A stretch of 64,000 nucleotides of DNA from Bremia lactucae. Lineage: Eukaryota; Oomycota; Peronosporomycetes; Peronosporales; Peronosporaceae. Below the pieces are notes generated by a model that made no database searches, was not told where the DNA came from, and was given only the letters and a program-made list of their open reading frames with translations. A program made the translations under genes and the position numbers. The DNA lies in NCBI RefSeq assembly GCF_004359215.1, contig NW_027152031.1, positions 650,520 through 714,519 of the forward strand, given 5' to 3'. Position 1 is the stretch's first letter; the number at the start of each line of letters is the position of its first letter. This document shows, piece after piece, positions 1-11,181 of the stretch.

Positions 1-591
1 CTCCTAGTGGATTCGGGTGCATCACAAAATTTTGTGAAACTCGCGGCTCTAAGAAAGAGACCGGCGATGTTTGAGTCGCTTTGCCAGGATGGCAAGCGAG
101 AAGAGGCGACCGTTCGTTTAGCGAACGGCGCGCTCGTTAAGTCTGAGGGAGTTCAGGTAGAACTCGCCTTCAGCTTTAGTGACTTCTCTTGTAAAGAGAA
201 GTTCACAGTGCTAGGAATGGAGAGTCCGTATGACCTCATCCTAGGCATGCCATGGTTGGCAAAGTACCAACCATGGATAGACTGGCGTACACGCACAGTT
301 GCGAACTCTACGCAGGACACCGGAAAGGATGTGCTCCTGCGAGAGGCCTATGCAACTGATGTCGTGTCGAACACAGTTGAGGGTGCGTTGACGGGATGTC
401 AAACGTCACCAATTCCTACCCAGCTCGTGGAGACTGAGGTAGTGAATAGGACGATGACAAGTAGTCATGCGTCCGAATGTCCTGCACAGAGCCGAGAGCC
501 TGTGGCAGTAGACGGCGAGCTGACAAGAAGTCATGGTCGCATAAACCGGCACAGTGCCAAGAGCCTAGTGCGGTTGGAAGGGGTGCGTTAG
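1..591 (+). pseudogene. Family A Gypsy aspartic protease (5' end outside window)
   Basis: Retropepsin-type protease domain of a Ty3/Gypsy Pol polyprotein, which would cut Gag-Pol inside the particle. The frame is open from base 1. The catalytic motif LLVDSGASQNF is at residues 1-11, and the flap/C-terminal signature DLILGMPWLAKYQPWIDW is near residues 77-94. The same domain recurs at 22220-22480 with roughly 95% nucleotide identity by eye, so this is the same family. The reading frame stops at 589-591; linker sequence carries on in another frame, so the polyprotein is already broken here. Its N-terminus and gag lie left of the window. Identity of the domain is sure; activity is unlikely. Confidence 0.9.
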
Positions 592-1772
592 CCAGGAGTG
601 CAACGGCACCCGCTTCCCAGAAAAAGGTCGTGGTAACTCGAAGAACGAGTACCCGACAGATTAGGACGATCAAAGGCAAGTCTAAACGAGTGACCTTTGG
701 ATCAGTCCCTTATAAAGAGGACGGGCCTTCGAACGAGGTGTTCGAGGCCGTCAAAGACGAAACTGCGGAAGCATCCTCAGTTGAAGAGCTCCGGCAAGTC
801 TTTAAATCTACCGAGGAGATAGTAAATTTCCCGACGATGTTGTGGGATCTGTTCCTTGCCGAATTATGGAAAGATCCACGAAATATTCACACCAGTCCTA
901 GAAAAGATTTTGGTGGACTGTTTGCTCGTCGTCCACAATGGAAGAGAGCGTCGTAGAAACGGACATATAGAAACAACTCGCTGCTCAAGGCTACGATGCC
1001 TTGAGAGAGAGTCCGTTCTTTGAGGTTCGTGGAAATATCGCGATGTGTTCCCAAAAGAAGTGCCGAGTCGCCTATTAGCAGGTAGGGGTATCGGGCATGA
1101 GATAGACCTCGAACCTGGCACCAAGTATTGTGTGACCAGGCAATAGCCGTTGCCGAAAGAGCAAGTCAATTACATCGATGAGTTCTTCGACAAGCGAGCC
1201 AAGGCGGGACATGTACGTGAGAGCAAATCGCCTTACTGCAGCCCGACCTTTTGTGTGCGTAAAGCCACAGGTGGATGGCGCGTGGTTCATGCTTACAATA
1301 AGCTAGCCACGGCGACCATACCGGCGCAAACGCCAATCCCGCGGAAGATGTCTTGAGAACTCCATGGGAAAGTCAGTTATCGTATCCGCGTTGGATTTGA
1401 AGGATGGCTACTATCAGGTACTCATGAGAGAGTCCGACGTAGCCAAAACAGCTGTAAGCACCCTAAGAGGTATTCTTTGGGTTGTGATGCCTCAACGTTT
1501 GAAAAACGCACCAGCGACATTCAACCGAGTGGTGACTTACGTTATGCTTCAGCTCCGTGCCTACACCCCCATTACTTTGACGATGTATTCGTGCATAGTA
1601 GGACCGAGGACGGGCTGAGCGCAATAGAGTCGCACTGGTGTCAATTAATCGCTGTTTTGCAGACTTTGAAGGACGCCCAATTGTACGTCAACTTGCAAAA
1701 GTGCGCCATAGGGTCCCTAAGATACCTTTGCTGGGTTGCATCGTAGGTACACATGTAGTACGAGCAGACCTA
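592..1772 (+). pseudogene. Family A Pol linker and reverse transcriptase, frameshifted and cut
   Basis: Continues the family A Pol. Bases 592-950 hold the protease-RT linker in a second frame. From about 1081 the RT palm and fingers follow, with [36 protein letters not shown] and GGWRVVHAYNKL, all typical of Gypsy RT. The active-site box YFDDVFVHSR is retained (about 1573-1602), but it sits in a different frame from the segments upstream, and at least three frame changes and internal stops are visible. After VVRADL (about 1770) homology ends abruptly at the junction with minus-strand pol. No RNase H or integrase follows on this strand. A dead fragment. Confidence 0.85.
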
Positions 1773-2165
1773 GCTCTTTGTCATGCACAGGGAAATTCAG
1801 TTCCGCGACTTTTAAAAGCCGGGACCGATAAGAGATGATGCGATCAACGCCGTCGTCATCCTTCTGCATGAGCGCGCTGCCGCTTGCAAAGTTACTTGCA
1901 TCGCAGACGACGCTAAAGGGTTTATCCGCGTCTGGCAATGCTAAGACCCGTGCCTCTACAAGAGATTGCTTCACTGATGTGAACGCATCTTCTTGTTCTT
2001 TTAACCAAACCCATTATGCGTCCTTTTTAAGGAGATCAGATAATGGTTTAGTTTGCTCAGCATAATTCTTGCTATATCTATGCTGTAATTAGCGAGCCCT
2101 AGGAATTGGCGCAAATCCTTCACATGCCGTGGTATTGGCCATTATTTTACTGATTATTTTACCTT
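1771..2165 (-). pseudogene. Gypsy RT thumb/connection and RNase H fragment, inverted
   Basis: On the minus strand this reads RT connection then RNase H: HVKDLRQFLGLANY (about 2110-2070), then PFSVVCDASNFASGSALMQ and NFPVHDKEL just before the junction at 1771. FSVVCDAS.FA.GSAL and HDKEL are the standard RNase H landmarks of Ty3/Gypsy elements. One frameshift lies near 2000. The fragment abuts plus-strand RT sequence head-on, so the two halves of a pol gene face each other. Family membership (A or a relative) is not settled. Confidence 0.75.
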
Positions 2166-2169
2166 GTCT

Positions 2170-2404
2170 GACAGCAACGGTGTCGACTAATTGTAGTCGG
2201 CAATGAGCGACGGATTAGCATCCTCACTGTGTAAGTGGGATGGATCATTTAGCTCCTCGTTAGCGAGACAGCAGCAGTAGCTATCGGCGTTACGACAAAG
2301 GCATTGGACGCGGCCGGCGAGTTAACGCGACGCGTGCGCTTAGTGCGAGGTTGAGTGGCCGTCTTCGCAGACGACCCACCAACATCGCCCCTTTTATGTG
2401 ACAT
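2170..2404 (-). pseudogene. Possible family A antisense ORF, N-terminal part
   Basis: Just before the A LTR fragment at 2536, which reads plus, the minus strand holds an open frame starting at 2404 (MSHKRGDVGG). It has a basic patch TKRTRRVN, then after one frame change ANEELNDPSHLHSEDANPS. Its position and polarity, between pol and the 3' LTR and pointing away from the LTR, match the antisense ORFs of families B, C and D in this window. The basic nuclear-localisation-like patch is seen; function is unknown. With only one short copy I cannot show protein-level conservation. A second, longer frame on the same strand crossing into the LTR looks spurious. Confidence 0.4.
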
Positions 2405-2535
2405 CTTTGGCGCCGTGTATGGAAACATAGGTCGCTAGAGTGATTGAGAGAACTAGCGGCGCATAAGGCGGCTAGCAGTTCCTCTCTCCTCTTTGTCGAA
2501 TTTAAAATATAAATTCGTTCTTTAAGATGGGATGG

Positions 2536-2786
2536 TATAACGGGCCTAAGCTGCCCTAATGTTACACAGTCCCCGTTAAGTACACTTGGGGTACTTAAGG
2601 GGATTGTCAATCACTTAAATAAAGTAATTAGACCCAGCACTCGGGTGTGATTCACATTTGTGACCAACCCTTGTGTATGGTGATGCACATAGGTGCATTC
2701 ACATTAGGAGGGATGACGCCTAGCGTCATCCGTAAAGACGGCTAGCATCATCCGTTACGCGAGGTGTCTTGAAAGATACTCTCGCG
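2536..2786 (+). repeat. Family A LTR, 5' part
   Basis: Matches the first ~250 bp of the solo LTR at 14976 and the LTR at 20403, including CCCCGTTAAGTACAC and the GGATGACGCCTAGCGTCATCC fold-back in two parts. The terminal TG is mutated to TA. A purine-rich stretch (AAGATGGGATGG) immediately precedes it, as expected of a polypurine tract in front of a 3' LTR. The LTR breaks off at about 2786 and is followed by Copia sequence. Confidence 0.8.
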
Positions 2787-2849
2787 TTGTAGCTATCGGC
2801 AGCGGTGACTTCGTCATGTCAATGAAGACTTTGCAGGGGGTTAAGAAGG

Positions 2850-3125
2850 GAAGTTCAAGTCGGCTATGGAATCCAGCGACACGGAAGAGCGGAAAGCTGC
2901 GTGCGACTCCGAGCTAGAGTCATTCCACAAGAACAAGACATGGGAATTGTGCCTCTGCCTAAGGGACGCAAAGCAATCGGCTGCAGATGGGTATTTCGAG
3001 TAAAACAACAATAAAGATGGATTTATCGACCGTTACAAGGCGCGGCTCGTGGCCAAGGGATTTTTGCAGAAGTATTGAGTCGACTATGAGGATCGATTCG
3101 TATTGTGTTGAGTATGGCTGCCAAG
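2850..3125 (+). pseudogene. Ty1/Copia reverse transcriptase N-terminal scrap
   Basis: Translation in two frames gives the start of the Copia RT domain: a region resembling EEWKAACDSELESFHKNKTW, then LPKGRKAIGCRWVFRVK, then IDRYKARLVAKGFLQKY. These landmarks are specific to Ty1/Copia, not Gypsy. A frameshift lies at about 2940 and stops follow. The fragment is cut before the catalytic YVDD box. It sits directly behind the broken A LTR. Confidence 0.8.
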
Positions 3126-3983
3126 TACGATTTAACGCTATATCGAAACCAATTTTCTTTAATCAGTCTTGTACAAGTTCAGCATGAGAGATAGCAAGAT
3201 AGCAAGTCTATCAAGATGCCTTAAGACACAGGACTAGGGTGGATTCGAGCATGAAGATCCGACGAAGAAGTGCCGTACTGAAGTTGTTTTGGTGGCGCAA
3301 AGTAGTCCAGGCCGCTAAAATAGCGCTCGGCTACACCACCCGGTCAAAGACCCAACCGTAGTTAAGAGGTTGCGACGAGCGAAAACATTAAAAAAATAGC
3401 CGATGGGCTTTGAGTGCTCACTCATGCTATTAATTGATATCGCCTGCCTACTACTTTGTGCTGAAATATCTGCTCGGAATCTTTAGCCGGTCATCTGGTC
3501 TGATTTATTTTATTTTAAGCTCCATCTTATCCCTCAAAGAATCATGCGCTAGTTATAAGACGATTCAATGATGTCCTAGACGTAGCGCTTATGAGCGGCT
3601 CGCGTGACGCATTGTATAGAAGGCAGAAGGATTTAGTCGAGTGCTGCAAACATGAATTTAATCGTTGGGAAGCAAGACTACGCTGATGTTCGCAGATAAT
3701 TAGAAGCTTACTAAACAGCCTATTGCCACACAATATAGCAAACATGAAGTAATCCAAAAATTGGAAAAACTTCAATGAAACGATTATCGATATTGGCTAT
3801 ATCACGAGTTAAGAGGCGCTGGAGCATAGAGATAAATCGTGGACAGTCGCTGATGCAAAGGAAAATTAGAAGATTCTGGGTTTTAAAAAATGGGAAGAAA
3901 AAAGTCTCTGGTAACTAAGGGCCGCTAAATAATACTTAGCAAGTCACTATAAAATTTAAAGAGATCGACTATTTTAAGCTTAT
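3126..3983. other. No recognisable gene
   Basis: A+T-rich, with only short frames on both strands. The longest, 3542-3775 (-), has no motif I recognise and no repeat partner in the window. The first ~100 bases may continue the Copia fragment. Likely eroded repeat DNA. Confidence 0.4.
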
Positions 3984-4466
3984 TGTAGCGGAAATCCCTC
4001 GCTCCTTAAGACAGAGGAAGACGTATCGGCTCAGAGATTCACTTAGCTCTATAGAACCAAGTGACTCCCTGAGTCGATACGTCTTCCTCTGACTTGTACA
4101 AGCTCGTAGAGCTTCACGAATTCTAGTAAGGAATTCAGGGGTTCGTGGAACCGAGTGGCAACTAGTGCCCGAGAGTACATACCTTATAACGGCTTCTATC
4201 TCTCATAGATCGATGCACAAGCCATAGGAAGGCACTCGACGCTTTAAGATCAAGAGGGGAACTAAACTTTATTTAATTATTTATATATAAACCTTACTCT
4301 TGCAAGATTAAAATAGAATTTGGTCGCCAGATTTATATCTGGCGGCTACCACATATGTTACCCTTAATAAATGGAATTTGGTGGTTGTCTATTTTAAATA
4401 GAATAAAAGGGTATTTTACCCATTAAGTAAATGTATTACAACAACGGTTCATCAACCGAAGTGTAT
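3984..4466 (-). repeat. B1 3' LTR with long fold-back
   Basis: Shares the B LTR landmarks: TGTAGCGG at the left edge, the CTGGCGG/CCGCCAG type hairpin near 4330-4350, AAAAGGGTATTTTACCC and the CGGTTCATCAACCG hairpin. The right terminus is eroded (TATACTCC instead of CATTACA). Unlike every other B LTR here, it contains a perfect 17-bp inverted repeat (4012-4028 with 4075-4091). Confidence 0.8.
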
Positions 4467-4580
4467 ACTCCCTGATCAGACTATTGACACCTAGTACCAA
4501 CATTCGCTTCATTTTCTCTTTGAGGTTGGAATATAAACAGCTAACTAACCGTTTGGTTGTGTTTCTAATTCCTTTCTCTG

Positions 4581-5838
4581 ATGACCACTAAGTGTAAGTC
4601 ACAGACTCTTAGCACCTTCCTTAACGATAAGATAATAGACTATGAAAGTCACGTTCCATCGGAGGAGGAGGAAACGAGCGCGGCTCCTACACGCCTCGGC
4701 GTGTGGACGAATCTCGACGGGCCCCAAATCCGTTCAGAATGTGATAGCTGCATGGCGCAGGTCACCGGACCCTGATTCCAACATAATTACGAACCCGCTC
4801 AATGAAGAGCAAGAGCAGGCAATTCTCACGGAGGAACAAGCTCGTCGTCTAGCTGCAGACCTTGCAAAAGCAAAACCTCACAGTGAATATCGAGTCACTT
4901 CACTAGCGTAGAAAAGCACCTCAAAGAGGTAGCGGGTCGCAGCTTGACCACCTGGACCTCCGGATCCAAGGCGAGGACGTCGGAGGAGCTCGCTGCTCGT
5001 GACACTCTTATGAGCGATACCTAACGTCCAAAGTAATGACGCGAGTTCAGTAATTGTCGCGTTTGCGTGATCCGGGCCGTGGGGCTTCGATGACATCAAT
5101 GAGAGAAATTCCGATAGTTCTGTTTTCAAACGAATCAAAAAGCGAAAGTAAAGTTTCATTTGAGAAGTGGGTCCATCGGGCCCGCCTCCTCCGCAATATT
5201 TGAAATGTTAGAAAGTCAGCGTATGTGGCTGATGTTCGTTCGGAAAGGAAGCTTCGCTTCGTATTCGCCAAGCTTAAGGCCAAAGCCCAGTTAGGATTTC
5301 GGCATTTATGCCTCAAAATGAGTATAGGCCTAGTCAACACTTCAGTGTTTTAGTTTTTTGCGCGACCATGGATCGAATCCGCACTGAGGCTATAGATCCA
5401 CCTAATCCCTCGTCTAGTGGTGGGAAGCGTCGTTTGACGCGAGTTGACCCTGAGCTTGGCGCTCAAAAACGTCAACGGCGTACAGGCAATCTTGCCGAAG
5501 AGGTACCTCAAACTCTTAAGAGTTATCAGAAGAGGGGTAGCCTTGCCACTTAACCAGATACCGATATCGACCCTTACGACGACGTCGCTTTAAAAGTTTC
5601 TCCATATGAAACTGAAGGTTCATGCGCACATCAAGCAGCGCGGGAGCGGGCCAAAATTTCGGCGGAAGTATTGGATGCTCTAAGGTACGAGGTGCAACAT
5701 CTTCGCAAGGGCTTTGCTTGGGTTGAGAGCTATTTTGACGCGGTCCACAATAGTCTTTTAACGTTGGAATGTCAACAGTCCCGCTTAGAGGATCAGCTGG
5801 ACATCCTAGTGAGGATGTCCAGGGGATCGTCAATGTAA
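4581..5838 (+). pseudogene. B1 antisense ORF (opposite gag-pol), broken
   Basis: Runs opposite to B1 pol, starting at ATG 4581, about 115 bp inside the 3' LTR. Segments in successive frames carry the family landmarks: SQTLSTFLNDK at the N-terminus, EEQEQAIL and AKAKPHSEYR in the middle, ERKLRFVFAKLKAK near 5250, GGKRRLTRVDPELGAQKRQRR near 5420-5480, and a helical C-terminus (LEDQLDILVRM). It is interrupted by several frameshifts and ends at 5838 inside a sequence insertion. From about 5500 it overlaps, antisense, the chromodomain part of pol. Function unknown; the highly charged, basic-rich middle suggests nucleic-acid or chromatin contact, but that is inference. Confidence 0.65.
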
Positions 5839-6110
5839 TTTACAAAGCAACGTCAATATTTACTACGGCACACCAAATTAAAATGCTAAAACAGAAACAA
5901 CAATAAAAGGCTATACATTCGGCCGAAGCTAAATATACTGCCACTAAATATATTTCTTTTTTAACCTTTACACTGATCACCGACTGGCTAAGTTTGACTA
6001 GTTCTGTTATTTTAAAAGCCAGTCGGCGCAAGCGCCTTAAGTCCACTTATGAAGGGTCCCGATATGGCTTAAGCAAGCCGACGTAATACACTGCGTGTGC
6101 ACGCAGCTTG
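5516..6110 (-). pseudogene. B1 integrase C-terminal tail, linker and chromodomain
   Basis: Minus-strand pol end. The chromodomain is plain: FHMEKLLKRRRRKGRYRY then LVKWQGYPSSDNS (about 5618-5519). Chromodomains at the integrase C-terminus direct Gypsy chromoviruses to marked chromatin. The expected tryptophan after DNS is replaced by a stop. The linker upstream is split by an A+T-rich insertion (about 5815-6020) absent from B2/B3. The opposite strand carries the end of the antisense ORF. Confidence 0.75.
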
Positions 6111-7470
6111 CTAGGAAGGTTTAGCGTGTAAGCTAGGCCCTTCTTGGCCACGACCGGTCTTAAAGACCGTAGAAACCAACTTTGTAGGCAGGTTTTTAGC
6201 GTTTAACCAATCTCGGTCTCCGACCACATAGTAACTAATACAACTTCTGCTTTTGGCATCAGCTTGATCTTTCTGTTTGTCTTGGTAATCAGCCATTGTC
6301 ACGCACATGTGTCTTAGGGCACTAAAGCTCGTTGAGAGAAACTCGCTTACTTGTTTCCGAATGGTAACAGGGCTGATATCAGCAAGCCTATCGGCTAATC
6401 CCCCCCCCACTAAGCCATGAACTTCGTAGTGGTATAGTTAACGGAACGCGTGCGTGGGTGAGACTGTTAATATAAAATGGAGTATAGCCTGTAGAGGTGA
6501 GTATAGCGTTTCTTAACGCAAACTTCACTGCCGGGAGCATTGAACTCCAGCGCTTTGGTGTCTCAGCACACACAATGCGCAGAACGTCTTACATGACGCA
6601 AGACACGCTCAGTCAAACTATCGTTCTGCGGATGGTCCGCTGTGGACATGTCCAATCTGGTGCCAATCACTGGGAAAATCGACTTCCAAGTTTGTATGTG
6701 TAAGCTCTATCAGAGATTGCTACAGGCAAACTGTGTTGTCGAAACATGCGATCTATAAACAGCCTTGTTGTGCCTTCACCATCAATGGTATCCGACACAG
6801 CCGCTAAATGAGCCATTTTGCTCAATAGGTTAACAAAGACCATGATGCCCGTGTTACCGGCCGAATCTTTCGGGAGGCCGAAAACAAGTTCCATACTAAT
6901 GAACTCCCAACACCCTGTGGGTACAGGCAGACTAGCCAGTGGTGCAGCAGCATCCGCCGAGGGTTTAACCCTATGGCAAGTTTCGCATTTGCGAACGTAT
7001 GCGCTAACCCATTTGTAAAGTATGGGCCACCAAAAAATCTGGCTTACAGGGTCAAAGGTCTTTTTTCTAAGACGTCCACCATGGACAATATCGTCTTAAT
7101 CATAGAGGATTCGGTACTTCAATTTCTCATCATGTGAAACAACGACGCGCGGAGGATCCGCAGCGTCCGCGCAACAAAGCAACAGGTCGTCATCGATAGA
7201 AAATCGATGCAACATTGCCCGCAAACGTGCCGACAATATAGAGCATGATTTAGTGCTCTTTAGAGCTTGTAGCAGAGCTACACACTGTTCATCGTGGGCG
7301 TAAGCCAAACAGATTAATTCAGTAATAGGCGACAGTATAGTCGTTAAACGAGAGAGCTCACAATCTGGTCGGCGTGATGACGCATCAGCCAAAGCATTCT
7401 GCTTGCCAGGCTTATTCTTCACCTCGAAGTTGTATTCGCCAAAAAAACGATAGCCATCGAGCAATCTTCT
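6111..7470 (-). pseudogene. B1 RNase H end and integrase, broken
   Basis: Reading from 7464 downwards: FFGEYNFEVKNKPGKQNALAD (end of RNase H), DPPRVVVSHDEKLKYRILYD, a zinc-binding HHCC stretch (CETC near 6990), the core with GIMVFVNLLSKMAHLAAV and IDRMFRQHSLPVAISDRA, then RWSSMLPAVKFALRNAI and the C-terminal barrel region. The GQTERVN region holding the catalytic glutamate is damaged around 6610-6640. Multiple stops. Non-functional. Confidence 0.8.
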
Positions 7471-7636
7471 GTGAGGGATGGGGCGACTTCGTCGCAGTGC
7501 GTTACGACACGTGATCTGAATATATCACAAACGGCTAAGAGCCTAGCAGATGAACTCTGAATTTGTCAAGGGCATACTTCATGGCAAGTATCTCTTTGTT
7601 ATGAACTGGGTAGTTCTTTCCCGTAGCTTTAAGCTG

Positions 7637-8660
7637 TCAAGACTCGAACTCAATTACACGTTCACGCCCATCGTCATCTGTGCGTAACAGAGCACTGCCA
7701 GTGGCAAAATCCGATGCGTCACAGACGACACTGAAATGCCAATTGGGATTTGGCAGTGCAAGAATCGGGGCATGAAAAAGACTATCCTTATCTGCTTGAA
7801 AAGCATTATGCTCTGTGCTAGTCGAGCACCAATCCATATTCTTTTAAATGAGATTAGATGATGGCCTAGCCATATCAGCGTAAGTTTCGCAATATATGTG
7901 TAAGTAATTGGCGAGACCCAACCACTTACGCAAATCCTTTAGAGTTTAGGAACCGGCCAATCACTATGGCTTTAACCTTAGCGGTATCAGCTTTAAGGCC
8001 TCGCTTCGCATTGAAGCACCCTAAGAAAGAAATTTCTTCTGCACCAAAAATGCATTTTGATGCATTGACATACAATTTATTTGTGCGCATACACTCGAGC
8101 ACTGTTCGCAAATGGTTTATGTGGTTTTCCACATCCGTATGGCCCTGTTCCGCACGACTGTAGACAAATATATATCATCAAAATAAGTCGGTGCATAACC
8201 TTGATGAGGGCGGAACAGTTGCGTCACTAGACGATTAATTATCGCCGGGGCGTTAAAAAGCCTTTGTGGCATATACAACCATACCGCTTGGGGTGCAAAT
8301 CACTGTAAGCGGGATATCACTGGCTCTCATGAGCAGCTGGACTATCGACTAAGTTAAGTGCACTGTACATCGTGCATCTAACCTATTGTTCTAAAGAACA
8401 TCCTTTCTACGAATGGGGGTTTGTGCTGGAATAGTGGCAGCATTAAACTTGTTGTAAGCGTGTAGAATGCGCCAATTGCCATTAGGCTTTTTGACATAAA
8501 TTTCGGGGTAGAATTTGAAGATTTACTCTCACGTACTATCCAAGCCTCGTGCTTAGCACGAAAGAAATCGTCAATGACTTCTCACTGTTATGCTACTGTC
8601 GAGTAAAACAGTATTTAGTCCCTGGAACCAAGTCAATTTGATGACGGACACATCTATTCG
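7637..8660 (-). pseudogene. B1 reverse transcriptase to RNase H, broken
   Basis: RT thumb MENHINHLRTVLECMRTNKL and ASKCIFGAEEISFLGCF (8132-7926), then RNase H FSVVCDASDFATGSALL (7837-7637). Upstream to 8660 the palm region matches B2/B3 at nucleotide level but is closed by stops and indels, and the YxDD box region near 8200 is disrupted. A dead copy, nearly identical to 45240-46030. Confidence 0.8.
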
Positions 8661-8879
8661 GAGGTAAAACAGATGGTAGGTTGATACACGTCACATCTCG
8701 GAAAGGATCGATGATCCACCCCGCGCACTAAGTGCCGCTTTTGTGCCCTTCAGGACGGTTTCATCCAGAAGTGACGATGAGTTAACTCACTATCTGGTCG
8801 ACGACAACAATCATAGGTAAGTCACCAGCCTATAAGGCTCGGTCGAACTCATCAACAGACATTTCGTCTAGCTCTAAGA

Positions 8880-9980
8880 GAGCATGTAACGAAGAATTGC
8901 CTCAAGGCTGACTTTTCCCTCGATGTTACCAGTCACACCATTAACAAGCGTATGCAGCTGCTTGCAAGTATCACTTTGTGACATAACTTTTGTCTCGATG
9001 TTCCCAGTCACACCATTAACAAGCGTATGCAACTGCTTGCAAGTATCACTTTGTGACGTTATTGACGCTTCGCGTCTTCACTGTCTTCGCTGTCTCGGTA
9101 TCAAGACTATACGCCTCTTCTAGGACGGAACAAATATGTTCCCAAACTTCACAGAATTCGCAACCTTTTCCTGCTCTGTACCAGAGCTGGTGTCCAATCC
9201 GACATCCGATAAGGAGTTATACAACTCAAATTTCTTGTCCAGTGACCGTCCACGTGTCACTTCACGTGCGTTAGAAGGATCTGACCCGGGATGCCCAGGA
9301 AACCTGCCAATAGTGTCACGAATGACAATCAGTATGGTGCCACCTCGACCGTCCAAACTCGGTGGACTTAGACGTGCCATTTCACGTATCCCTGGGATAT
9401 TGCATCCTACATGACTCGGCCTTAGGCCTACAATGCTTTCAGCATTCATTGAATCGTTATTACAACGAGTGTTACTCGACGGAGTACGTGCCGTTCCACC
9501 TCCTTCTTCTGAGTTGGGCTCAGAATTAATGTTCTCAACATTGAAGTTCATCAACTCAGACATTTTAATGTCTAAGACACTGAAAGATTCAGTGATCCGC
9601 GCCAAAAGCGCTAAAGGTTGGTTCATGACTCGCTAAAAGTTTGCTAGGAGCATTGCGCGTGGCGCCTAAGGTCTTAGACCTCCAATCGATCCATGGCTCT
9701 TGGCGTTCAAGCCAGGTCATATCAAGGATGAGATCATATTTCAAATCCGAATCAAGGACGAGACAGCTTTCCACACTGTCAAAGTCCAGAAACTTTATAC
9801 CTAAGTTCAACGGAACTTTAGGAACAGTGACACGAGTCCAGTCGCTAAGCGAACAGCGATTATATCACCTTTATGCGCCTTAAGCGCCTCAATGTATTAT
9901 TGATTTCCCTCAAGGGAAAGACGTCGAGCATAATTGCAAGACACCTTCGAGTCAATTACAATTGACCATGGCTTATCAAA
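8880..9980 (-). pseudogene. B1 protease and protease-RT linker
   Basis: The protease C-terminal signature DLILDMTWLERQEPWIDW lies at about 9730-9680 with LGIKFLDFDSVESCLVLD before it; the catalytic DSG region near 9930-9950 is frameshifted. The linker (9626-9120) is long, hydrophilic and open: SELMNFNVENINSEPNSEE, TARTPSSNTRCNNDS. At 8930-9075 a 75-bp (25-residue) unit with SDTCKQLHTLVNGVTGNIE is present twice in tandem, as in B4 but not in B2/B3. Confidence 0.75.
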
Positions 9981-9984
9981 GCCC

Positions 9985-11100
9985 TCACAGTCGCTTGAGC
10001 GACCAACAAGCAAGGCTTGTACTCACGCCCCGTGCAATTACGCACCGAGCCAATTGGGGCTGGGTCCTGCTTACTCTCACCTTCTAAAGTTCGACAGAGC
10101 CTAGATCTTTCCCAGTAGGGCGCCCCGCACCTACTGGGTATTACGTTTTCTCGCACCATAACAGGTTTCTGGTATAGGTCGGGATTGGGGCTCCTTCGAG
10201 CTTTACGCGTATTGCGTAGGGGGCTGGCCGGATGTAAATCGTTCGTGCTTCCGCACATATAACATCTACGGATGTTCTTATGCTGTTCCACAGCTTGAAG
10301 AGCCTGTTCTCGTTCCTCAACGAGGTTTAGATCCATGGGTTCTGTCTATCAGACGGTACCCACGTGCTCGAAGAGCTTGTGCGGTATACAGGCGTTCAAA
10401 CACGAGCAGACTTAAATTCAAATTCAGCACGTAGCGCTATGGCAACTCCCTCTACGAAAGTAGCAGAATGGGATCGGAATAATTCTGTTCAGGCAACGCC
10501 CACATTGAGACCCCCAATAAAGGTTGTTACGACAATTGCTTCTTGCACCGGGTCTTAATGCATAGATGCAATGAGAGTCCTCAACTCCTGGACATAGTCC
10601 CCTAGGGTTCGTTTACGCTGTCGATTCGCTATGAGCCGTGATCGCATGCGAAAAATGTGATCAGGCGGTGCAAACATGCTGGTCATTTGCTGTTTCAGCG
10701 AGTCCCATGAGGTAAAAGCGTCGTTAATGGGCGTACTGCACGATAGTGCCCACTCCATGACTTTACCTCCGAGTTTGCCGTTCTGGTAAGAAAAAGGCGG
10801 AGTGAATGTACATCTCCATCTGCTTATCCAAAAAAATGGAGTTTTTTTTCTCTTTTTCTCAAAATGTCTTGACATTGACTACTAGAGGGCGAGTTCTCCG
10901 GCTCTGAATCAGGTTCCGAGATGAACCGCATAGATGCCGCAAGGTGTACCTGAACCTGTCCGATCATGGAGGATTCATATTGCATGAAGGCTTCAAGCCT
11001 TTCATGCAGGACCTCTGGTCCCTGAGAGATGATGAACTGAATGTGTTCTAGCTTAAATAAGATTTTGAGCTTCTCAGAAAACACAGAGCGTTCGCCTATG
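9985..11100 (-). pseudogene. B1 gag, broken
   Basis: Capsid-type Gag. IQFIISQGPEVLHERLEAFM lies near 11040-10980, VMEWALSCSTPINDAF near 10760-10720, and RLIANRQRKRTLGDYVQELR just before 10560. A degenerate zinc-knuckle-like RCYMCGSTNDLH follows near 10260-10230. The CCCAGTAGG stem-loop shared by families A and C at the gag-protease junction is present at 10111-10138. In this copy the frame reads through it without a stop. Frameshifts at about 10850 and 10340. Confidence 0.8.
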
Positions 11101-11181
11101 AAAGTTCAGGAAACTCTTCCACTTTAGTAATGGCAATTCTTATGAAGACTTAGACGTAGATTGACTACGAGTCCTACCAGG

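Noticed and set aside
2290..2610. A 106-residue minus-strand frame crossing the A LTR edge
   Set aside because: It begins inside the LTR. A neighbouring frame starting at 2404 has better composition and the position expected of an antisense ORF.
3126..3983. Secreted RxLR or Crinkler effector genes, looked for here and in 11661-14970
   Set aside because: No frame combines a signal peptide with RxLR-EER or LFLAK motifs.
8923..9075. Possible CRISPR-like direct repeats
   Set aside because: Only two adjacent 75-bp units, no spacers, in a eukaryotic retroelement coding region.
9120..9414. Plus-strand frames in the B protease-RT linker (9136-9414, 9433-9636)
   Set aside because: The minus strand carries the linker with conserved B wording; no matching plus frames persist in B2.
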